From: Symsagittifera roscoffensis
Taxonomy: Eukaryota > Xenacoelomorpha > Acoela > Convolutidae
Reading direction: 5' to 3'
Length of the DNA stretch: 64,000 bases
Assembly (NCBI RefSeq): GCF_963678635.1
Contig: NC_087062.1
Location: 6,558,193-6,622,192 of the forward strand
Shown: one piece after another, positions 53,065-61,843 of the stretch
Layout: every line of letters begins with the position of its first letter
Position numbering within the stretch: position 1 is the first letter of the stretch
Program-made: the position numbers and the translations under genes
Notes under the pieces: generated by a model
The model's input: the letters and a program-made list of their open reading frames with translations, nothing else
Told to the model about the DNA's origin: nothing
The model's database searches: none

Positions 53065-55600
53065 CCCGCATAAAAAATTTAAGAAACAATTTTAGTTGCG
53101 CGTTTGTATGAAACGCATAATTTATACAAAATTATTTTTCAGAATTATTTCATGCTTTGGGAGAAAACTCTACGGTAGGTCACTAAAAGGGGGGCGAGAT
53201 TGTACGGTTGATCCATCTTTCTCTTCGCATTGCCGTTTTGCTTTTTCTTGATAATTTAAAAAAGAGGGAGAGATTGTTTTAAGCAATTCAAATTGGGGCT
53301 GTTCAACAGTGCAGAAGTACAGCAGTGTGTTTCAACAGTACCAAAAATTGATGATATTTTAAAACTTTGAGCTCGGTTTGTGATTTGTTTTGAAGCGAAA
53401 CCGAGAAGAAACAATGACAATTTTCTGAGTTAATTGCTTGTTCAGAAAAACTTAGGAAAAATTTTATTTTATTTATGAACAAGCAGCGACAGCAATCAAA
53501 ATGGCCAGTTATGTCTTTTCAATTACCGTCCATTTGAAATGAATTACTTGCAGTGATTTGGGATGAATAACAACAGTATTTAAAATATTTTTCGGCACTG
53601 TTGTACCACTCCTTCAAAGCATTCAGCAGTAGATTTGTAAACTCACGATTAAAGCGTTACACCCACTTGCACAAAAAAACGAAAATTTTTAACCCAATTT
53701 TAAAAAAACTCACTTTTTGGGTCTTTTCTGGCATACGGCCCAAAATTAAGAAAACTGTAGTTAAGTTTCTGTTTTTATTGGAATTCCATATTTTAATTCG
53801 CTTGAAGTAACTACAACAATCAGATTCGAAAATTATGATCCACTTTACAAAAAAAATGGAAAAGATCAGTTTTGGGCCATATAAAAGAAAAGACCCCTAT
53901 TTTTATTTTTTCCAATTGTTAAAACTTTTATCCAAAAGTTGAATTGAAAAATCTGGGCATCACTTTGTATCTTGAAGTGGGACGATAAGTTGTCCGAGTC
54001 AATATAGCCAATCAGTAAGTGAGGTTGACTTTGGACCATGCTCAAATCACACTCCATTATCACAACCACAGTGTCATTGCTTTGGTCACGTCTCATTTAG
54101 TACACATGTCATACAGAATAATCCTACTTACATTTAATTTTTTGTAATTTAAACTACAAATAATCCCGAAAGTAATTGAAAACTACTTTAACTTAAATTA
54201 TTTGGAGTTCAACCGGAACGAAAACTCAACCGGAACGACGAGCTCAACCGGAACGAAAAAAAATACGTAATGAAAAACGAAAAATATGCGTAATGATGTG
54301 TATACAGAATGTTACGTAACCCATTACTGTCTTCACTACAGTAACAGCTCTGAGAAGTCCAAACTGGACTTGTGCTCTGGCAGAGTGGATAACATTGGCT
54401 TGTATCTAGTAAAGATAAAGTCATGAAAAGGAAACTTAATAAACATTTCGATCGTGACATTTCAATCGAAAATACAAAATAGATCTTGTTAAAAATTCTT
54501 CTGTGATTACTTGTGAAGGATTTCGGCTCGTTTCCATTATGCCCCCTCCAGCAAAATGTAGTCTCCACCCTAAAATAGAAAATTTACAATGTGGGGAAGT
54601 TATATTTTTTCGTTTCTAGGTTGAGGCTTTAATGGAAAAGAGACAGAAATTTCCAGCTCAATAAAAAATTAAAACTCAACGGTTAAGATACACAAATATT
54701 AAATCCTGTACCAAATTTCGGATCAACTCAACAATCTCCCCTCTTTCAAAAAAAGGGGGGAATTGTTAAGAAGATTGAGTCAGTCGAAATTTCGACCAAT
54801 AAGAGTTCGGCAAAATTAGAACTCTCAAAACAAAACACTAGTGCAAATTTATGTTTTTTGTTCATAGGGTGGAGGATCTTCAGTAAATATCATAGGGGAG
54901 GGGAGATTGTTAAATAGATCCCAAATATTCCCTCTTTAGTTGTGGGCGGCCGAATAGTTAACAAGATCGTACGAAGTATAAAGTATTATATATTTTTGAT
55001 AGTAACACCTTCTCTGAAATATTAAGAAAGAGTATTTTATAAGGACAAACGAAAAGTTATGATGAATGCACGTCATCACCTGTTAAATATAATTCAAAGA
55101 TCTGTATAATATTATTGCACGAGGAAATTGAAGCACGGTTGAGCACGTTAGATACAATAAAACTGAGCGAATATTTGTTGATGTTAAGTCAATTATCTGG
55201 AGCATTAGGCAGGGACGGTGTATGTTATTTTAAAAAGCCAACAAAAAGCCCCTACGGTGCAAAAATGTTGAATACGAAGTAAAAACTTTAAAAAAATGGA
55301 CTGCAATAATTTCTGGTTCACCGTTGTTAGTCAGAAAAGCTCCGAGCTTACTGCTGAGAAATCGTTTCATTTAATGATGATTAACTTCTCCAAGTAAAAT
55401 AAGAAAATGACTCATCATGTTCAAGTTGCACTTCTGTAAAACACTAGAAGTGCAATTCAAGCCCTTATTCAACTATTGTATATCATTTAACAAATAGTTC
55501 ACATTTAAATCTTGCAACTTAGGCATAATTGATGTAAGTCTTGCAAGACATGTCGAGCAAAAAAAATTATTCCAAAAAATCCCTCGTTCCAGACAAACCC
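53065..55600 (+). repeat. 2.65 kb duplication, copy 2
   Basis: Begins CCCGCATAAA and ends CCAGACAAACCC, as copy 1 does, with an internal deletion of over 100 bp near 55540. The junction shows CCC microhomology. The 52466-52726 plus-strand frame is frameshifted here (six A become five near 55230), which argues against that frame being a gene. Confidence 0.9.
54209..54568 (-). CDS. Second copy of the 119-codon frame, doubtful
   Basis: Same length and frame as 51556-51915, with eight residue differences. See that entry for the argument against and for coding. Confidence 0.22.
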   Translation of the reverse strand: METTFCWRGHNGNEPKSFTSNHRRIFNKIYFVFSIEMSRSKCLLSFLFMTLSLLDTSQCYPLCQSTSPVWTSQSCYCSEDSNGLRNILYTHHYAYFSFFITYFFSFRLSSSFRLSFRSG

Positions 55601-56291
55601 ACGACATTAGATTCTATGATGATTAAAAGATTTTATTTATCGAAAACACTGCTCGTGTATAAGGTCACTATAATGACTGCCTTTGATTGATCTCGAATAA
55701 TTTTTATTAGAGAACGTTTTGATGGACTACAAGTTTTGGACTGTCAATATAAAATATTAAGTACTCAAGGTTGATTCATATCTAAGAAATTGATCATTTA
55801 GCTCATTTTTAATTTGGACATTTTTGTGTGCGGTATAAAAACTTGCGTTCAAACAATTAAGCAAACAGTTTACAAAGATTAAAAGACAAGTTAGGATAGC
55901 GCAAGCTCGCCCGCTCGGTACACTAAGGTTACAGGATCGAATTCCACTCAAAAAGTAGTCTTCAAAAACCAGGAGAGCAACAAAAAAACCTTTCAAAAAC
56001 CAAAATTACACCAGTAGTGAACCCGTTAGTGAAAATAAATCAAAACGATAGATCTGTTGGGTTTTTTTTACATAGAAAAGCGCATATGGAGAATTATTAA
56101 AAACCTTGCCAAACCTATTTTTGCAATCAGAAAAAAAATTCTTTTTGCAATCAGAAAGAAAATCAGAAAAAAAATGAAAATCAAAATGTTCAGAACTGAT
56201 TTGCCAAAAATGACCAATCAGGATGTTTTTGAGAAATCAGGTCTCTAAATGCCTATATAAAACACTGGTTCATAAACTGGATACCAAAAAA
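55601..56291. other. Gene-free AT-rich DNA
   Basis: A minus-strand frame (55996-55757) starts M-K-G-F-F-V-A-L-L-V-F and contains several Cys. It has no splice or domain support, so I leave it uncalled. A local AATCAGAAARAAAAT repeat lies at 56125-56175. Confidence 0.35.
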
Positions 56292-57020
56292 ATAACTTTG
56301 AGCAATCGCAATCAAACCATAAGTTGAGCAAATACAAATTAATAACTACAAAAATTAGAAGAAACTTACTATATTTCTGCATTCAAAAGAATTTAAAACC
56401 AATCATTGAAAATTTGCTCGTGGTGGAAACTACTAGTTAAACAAGTTAATAATTATACACATCATTTTTAACAGCGGGTTTTGTTTTCAATTTATTCAGT
56501 TTTGACCGAATAAAATGCATCTTTATCTGAATTCCAAACCAATTTTGTAAGAACAAAATTTCGAAAGAATAAGGTTTCGAAAGAACAAAATCTTTACTGT
56601 TTCTTAAGAGATCTCGAGTCGCTTAGGCTCCGTTTTCTGGGATGAAAGTTATTTTATAAAATCTAAATGGTACTTTGACCAGGATAATTTTTCGCGGTTG
56701 ATGTGCTAGTGCAACAAAACGTTCCAACAACGCTAACTTCAAAAAAACAATCCAAAACAAAAAAAATGAAAGTTTTGAAATTCAATTTATTCAGTTTTGC
56801 CATGTGTTTTTTACTGAGCATCGCACCACTTGCGCTACAAAATAAGAATTTTGAACTAAATATATCGATTGGGCTCGGTTTGAAATAACAAGAGAAATGA
56901 AGGTAGCAACGAACCAAAAGTTATCACGCGGTAACAAAGTCGGAAATACTGTAGCACAAACTCTTTGAGCCGAAAATTTTTTTGAAAAAAATATCAAATC
57001 CCCCAACTTCAAACAAACAA

Positions 57021-57069
<49 letters not shown>

Positions 57070-57103
57070 TTATGAAACAATATGCGGCCACAATGTCGAT
57101 ATA
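56292..57103 (+). repeat. 0.8 kb tandem duplication, copy 1
   Basis: TAACTTTGAGCAATCGCAAT opens both copies (56292 and 57104), and both close with AATATGCGGCCACAATGTCG and ATATAA. Shared interior includes TACACATCATTTTTAACAGC, GGTACTTTGACCAGGATAAT and the CA tract. Confidence 0.85.
57023..57066 (+). repeat. CA microsatellite, about 22 repeats
   Basis: Uninterrupted (CA)n. The minus-strand Cys-Val open frames over it are artefacts of the repeat. Confidence 0.97.
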
Positions 57104-57942
57104 ACTTTGAGCAATCGCAATCAAACATTAAGTTGAGCAAATACAACTTAATAGCAAAAACAAGAAGACACTTACTATATTTCTGCATTAAAAAGAATTT
57201 AAGACCAATCATTGAAAATTTGCTTGTGGTGAAAATTACTAGTTAACCAAGTTAATAATTATACACATCATTTTTAACAGCGGGTTTTGTTTTCAATTTA
57301 TTCAGTTTTGACCAAATAAAATGCATCTTTATCTGAATTCCAAAGAAATATCGTGGTCTGCAGCACTTTTATTCGGCTTTGTATCAATGTTTTTGGCAAA
57401 AAAACACATGAAAAGTCAAGATCATCTCCACAATGAAAAAACTGAAAGGTTTCGAAAGAACAAAATCTTTACTGTTTTTTAAGAAACCTCGAGTCGCTTA
57501 GGCTCCGTTTTCTGAGATGAAAGTTATTTTATAAAATCTAAATGGTACTTTGACCAGGATAATTTTTCGCGGTTGATGTGCTAGTGCAACAAAACGTTCC
57601 AACAACGCTAACTTCAAAAAAAAACAATCCAAAACAAAAAAAATTGAAAGTTTTGAAATTCAATTTATTCAGTTTTGCCATGTGTTTTTTACACAGAGGC
57701 AAAACTGAGCATCGCAACAATTGCGATACAAATTAAGAAATGTGAACTATATATATATCGATAGGGCTCTGTTTGAAGTAGCACGAACTCTTTAGGCCGC
57801 AAAATGTTTTGAAAAAAATATCAAGTCCCCCAACTTCAAACAAACAAATACACACACACACACACACACATACACACACACACAATTTTATTCACGAGTC
57901 GAATGAAACAATATGCGGCCACAATGTCGATATAAATTTGGC
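57104..57942 (+). repeat. 0.8 kb tandem duplication, copy 2
   Basis: Second copy, with a roughly 60 bp insertion near 57355-57440 (…GTGGTCTGCAGCACTTTTAT…). Its CA tract (57850-57884) is shorter and interrupted by one T. Confidence 0.85.
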
Positions 57943-57981
57943 CCAGACCTAATAAGCCGAAAAAAAGAGTCGGAAAAAAAA

Positions 57982-58473
57982 AGATAGCCGGTTACTGTGC
58001 AGGTAGCACAAAAAGTTCCGACCAGGGTCTTTAAAAAACTACGGTTTAAAAAATTTTCTTCCAAATTAGTTTAGTTGTTTTTGCTTGGTGTGATAACAGG
58101 ATCTGACGTAAAAATATAATTTGGGCAGTCATATTAACATGGGCGAATTGCAAAAAATTTTTGTAGAAAAATGACTAGAAAAACTTTTTAAAATTTTTAG
58201 GCAAAATTTAAGTTTAAATTAGGCAAGGTTCAGCTATTGTAAGCTTGCCCGTTTGCTTTATTTGTTAGAAGTAAAACGAAAAATTAGAAATTTCAAACGA
58301 GTTTTTCACGACATTGGGATTTTTTTTTAATCTGGTTCCAATCTCAACTGAAAATGCTTTAATATGATATATCACTCAACCCGGTCCGATGATTATTTTG
58401 CGTGGAGAAAAAGAAAAAAAAAACGAAAACAACCGAATACAAAGTTCCTCCCTATTTTTCAAATTTTCGGAAC
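57982..58473 (+). repeat. Dispersed repeat, GATAGCCGG family, reference copy
   Basis: Starts GATAGCCGGTTACTGTGCAG, then GTAGCACAAAAAGTTCCGAC. Ends GAATACAAAGTTCCTCCCTA and TTTTCGGAAC. The outer GTTCCGA and inner TCGGAAC are short inverted repeats. No open frame of note. At least six relatives are in the window. Confidence 0.65.
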
Positions 58474-60038
58474 AAAATTAGGAAAAATTTAAGACTACTT
58501 AGAAGTTTTTAAGTCCCCCTCACCCTCAAAACTCAAACACAGCTCGCGAAATGCCAGAATATGTGGCGACAAAGCCGATGTAAAATAGGCCAAAAATTAT
58601 CCAACCGAAAAAAAAAGAAGAAAAAACAACCAAACTTTTTTTTGACACAAATAAGATGTTATTAAGTCCCCCTGGCCCTCACAACACAGACACGCACACA
58701 CAAACTTTGTTCGCCCATTGTGCGCAATATGTGGCCATTAAACCGATATAATATAGGCGGAAACTAATCAAACCGGAAAAAAATACGAAAAAACAAAAAA
58801 GGCAAAAAAAATTGTTGTCATGAAAGACTTGAACTTTAATTTCTATTAGGATTTTCAGCATAAAAAAGACAAAAAAATAAAAATCGATTTGGAAAAATCA
58901 AACTCAACCATGCTTAATATTTTAACCAAAAAGAGTAGGATTGGCGAAGAGGACGAAGAAAAGAGGATTTGCAAAGAGGGTTTTTGAAGGATTTTAGAAG
59001 TGAGTCATGGGGATAAAGTTATTTACGAGAAAAAAAAGTCTAGTGCCCGATTGCAATACCTTTGCTATCGAAAGGGTAATAAAAAAGCGCCTGGTGAAAA
59101 GTTGCAAAAGGGTCAGGTAAAGGAGGAACAAGTATGTCCAGTCGAAGTCCGTTCCTTTCTCAATTTAGACCCTCAGTTTCGACCCTCTGACTACCAGAAG
59201 ACTTCACGTAAGATAGTATCACCTATATCGATCCTAAAAATGCACTAACGGCGCCTTTGGCGCCAATATATTCTAATTTTAAGGATGACTGTGCCCTAAA
59301 AAATGCTATTTTTTTTTTGGTTATAACTTTAGGTGGATTTTAATTTGGTACACCTAAACAATTGACAAATTTTTCAAATTTATTTGAAAATCCTAGACCG
59401 CCCCTGACCAAAGGGACTCTTTGGGTTGCAGGGGGCCAAATCCCCGCACATCTAAGTCCACCCTAGTCTAACCTAAAAGCCAACAAAATTTTTCCAAAAA
59501 CATCAACTTCGTCTAAAAACTCTTACTTAAGTCACCGGAACAGATGCAATTTTCGTTTTAATTATTTGCTGATGTATTTTGACCTCTTAATTATTCATAA
59601 ATGCTGGATATTTAATTCAGATAATTGTTACATTGGTAATATCAAAGCGTTCTTTGACCGGAGTTTGAACCAGATTCAGATAAGCCCTTCAGAACCTGGT
59701 TTCAACTCTGGTTTAAATATTCTTTTCATTGCAAGTTTTAGATAAAATACATCCGGATAGCTCATGTCAACAATTAATTCATGTTTGATTGCGCAAGGTT
59801 TTCAATTGATTTCAAAACGTTGAGTTTGAAACGCACTTGACTTGAGGCGATTTCATTCACGACTTCAAAGACATCTTCAAGTCATTTCGAGTTGTTGCGT
59901 TGTTTATTCTTCAAAAATTGGTGAACTCGATATAATGGTCTAAATCTGCCTCAAAAAACCTTCAATTTATTAATAACTTTAGTAATTATTCTTCCAAATT
60001 TTACTCTCTTTTCAAATCTTTGTTAAAAAAACATCTAA
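58474..60038. other. Gene-free DNA with MITE fragments
   Basis: 58.5-58.9 kb repeats phrases such as TTAAGTCCCCCT…CCCTCA and ACCGATATAATATAGGC. 59163-59406 is a hAT-like MITE fragment. The remaining 600 bp upstream of the gene at 60039 shows no coding sequence. Confidence 0.45.
59163..59406 (+). mobile_element. hAT-like MITE fragment
   Basis: Forward fragment with CGGCGCCTTTGGCGCCAATA, TATTCTAATTTT and the right end CCTAGACCGCCCCTG. Directly after it, ACCAAAGGGACTCTTTGGGT with GCAGGGGGCCAAATCC looks like a second, inverted fragment (59407-59465). Confidence 0.65.
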
Positions 60039-60551
60039 ATGGAAGAAACAAGCAATAACAATGGAGATGGTGCCCAAAGCTCATTGAAAGAGTCTCAAAA
60101 TCAAATAGATGGGATCATTTTGGTAGAAAAACAAAATCAAGAAACCAAAGAAAACAATAATGATAATTTTGAATCATCGGCCTTAATTGAACAAGAAACT
60201 GGTGTTCAAATTGACACAAAATATTGTGATTCTTCAGCCCAGAGCAACAATTATGATTCAAATTACAATGCTCATTTTACTGAGTCAGCCAATTTGATTG
60301 AAAGTGACGACCAAAAAGGTCCGAATTACTTGTTTACTGGCCAAACCGAAATAAACAATTCGGATCAAAGTGAATCAATTGGCAGTGGTGCTGTTTGCGA
60401 GAACATAATATGCGAAGGCAGTGAAAATCAGCTCCAACTAGATTATAATCAGAACCAAGAAAACGAGAAACATTTAGATGATCAAAATTTAGAATCTGAA
60501 TTTCAGCAGAATCATTGCCAAGAAACCAACGAGGTAGCTCAAAACATGTCG
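60039..60551 (+). CDS. Acidic protein gene, exon 1
   Basis: ATG at 60039 (AAATGGAAGAAACA context) opens 171 codons: M-E-E-T-S-N-N-N-G-D-G…, with many N, Q, E and D. It ends ATG TCG|GTTAGT, phase 0. Read-through would stop at 60587 after 11 residues of different composition. Confidence 0.7.
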
Positions 60552-61843
60552 GTTAGTTGCAAAATTTGTCCAAATTTTAACTTGTGAGTCCAGTAGTTTT
60601 GGGGTAGTCACGGGATATGGGGTTTAGGTCACTGAAAATTTGCAGAATGGACATGTGGAGAACGGGATTCCAAACGGAGAAACAAACGGAGTCAACGAGG
60701 ATCATCTTGCCAATGAACATATTTCTCAAGGTTGGATCTCGTGTAGATTTAAAGGTGGTTTTGATTAAACAAATAAATTCTTAAATTTGGTGCACTACTT
60801 GATATTTTTGTTGACAACTTTAGTCGACACACCCGTTGAAGTAACAAAAGCTACAATGAGTGCAACTGGCGAAGTCAAACCCGAAGAGAAACCGATATCG
60901 GGTGACAACGTCGGTAGTCCAAAAAACGAAACAGTTGCCGATAAGAATGAATCCGAAGCAAACCGACCAGCGACGCCATCATCTAAAAGAGGTTCTGTAA
61001 GCAGTACTTCGTCGAACCGAGCGTCTATTACCCAAGTGGAAGAAAATCACGTTGCACCTAGTGAATCGAACCGACCAGCGACACCGTCTTCCAAAAGAGG
61101 TTCCGTAACCAGCACTTCGTCGAACCGAGTGTCGGTCCAGGTTGAAGAAAATCACGCTGTACCCAGCGAACCGAACCGACCAGCGACACCGTCTTCCAAA
61201 AGAGGTTCCGTAACCAGCACTTCGTCGAACCGAGTGTCGGTCCAGGTGGAAGAAAATCACGTTGCACCAAGCGAACCGAACCGACCAGCGACACCGTCTT
61301 CCAAAAGAGGTTCCGTAACCAGTACTTCGTCGAACCGAGCGTCTGTTACTCAAGTGGAAGAAAATCATATTACGCCAAACGAAGATGTGAGCCAAAAACC
61401 CGAAGAGCCGAGTTCAACTGAAGAGAAGCGAGAGACATTCGGAAGCGACGAGGGCGAGCCGATATCCCAAGCGGATCACGTGACCAACGAAAAGACTCCT
61501 TCGAGATCTAGCAGTGCAAATAACGAACCGAAACCAGAAACCGGGAAGGAGGTACCTCAAACGAACGGAGTCGCGGATAACACCGACGAAACAGACACCG
61601 CCGAATCATCAACGAGCGGGCAAATTGATATCCGAGAAAACAGAGGTGAGTCGTCAAAAAGTGCGGACAAAGCCGACTCTTCGGAGCCGAACGGGGTTGC
61701 AGATCCGAACGAAGAGGTAGTGAATCGGCCATCGTCGGCACTGGCACCCGACTTGTCGGTTATCAGCGAGACAGATGAAAAAACTAGCCACAGTTACGAA
61801 AAGTGCGACAAAGAAACTGTACCAACGAATATTAATGAAAAAG
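60039..61843 (+). CDS. Acidic low-complexity protein with KRGS repeats, 5' part
   Basis: Exons 60039-60551 (phase 0 out), 60646-60730 (phase 1 out) and 60824-61843 (phase 1 out) join in frame for 539 codons. The gene continues beyond, probably past the window. Exon 1 is Asn/Gln/Glu/Ser-rich and acidic. Exon 3 is Ser/Glu/Pro-rich with four 35-36 residue repeats (60961-61386). There is no signal peptide, membrane helix or folded domain, so it is probably intrinsically disordered and intracellular. Each repeat has T-P and K-R-G-S, the latter fitting the basophilic (PKA-like) consensus; phosphorylation is inference. Family not recognised. Confidence 0.7.
60646..60730 (+). CDS. Acidic protein gene, exon 2 (85 nt)
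   Basis: AAAATTTGCAG|AATGGACATG… reads N-G-H-V-E-N-G-I-P-N-G-E-T-N-G-V-N-E-D-H…, the same Asn/Gly/Glu style as its neighbours. It ends CAAG|GTTGGA in phase 1. Too short to be seen as an open frame on its own. Confidence 0.65.
60824..61843 (+). CDS. Acidic protein gene, exon 3 with repeats
   Basis: AACTTTAG|TCGACACACC: the G from exon 2 plus TC makes Val, then D-T-P-V-E-V-T-K. Four repeats beginning N-R-P-A-T-P-S-S-K-R-G-S-V follow, then a Glu/Ser-rich region with N-G-V-A-D twice. It ends AAAG|GTGAGT (61843/61844), a strong donor. Unspliced, the frame would stop at 61884. Confidence 0.75.
60961..61386 (+). repeat. In-frame coding tandem repeat, 4 units of 105-108 bp
   Basis: Units begin AACCGACCAGCGACRCC at 60961, 61069, 61174 and 61279 (108, 105, 105 and 108 bp). 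The two middle units are nearly identical, and the outer ones have an extra codon (Thr-Gln or Ile-Thr-Gln before V-E-E-N-H). Length differences are multiples of three, so the frame is kept. Confidence 0.95.

Noticed and set aside
57009-57212. Cys-Val-rich frames
   Set aside because: Translation of the CA microsatellite in reverse.
60979-61395. 138-codon minus-strand frame opposite exon 3
   Set aside because: Shadow of the four coding repeats; the plus-strand reading has splice support and sensible composition.
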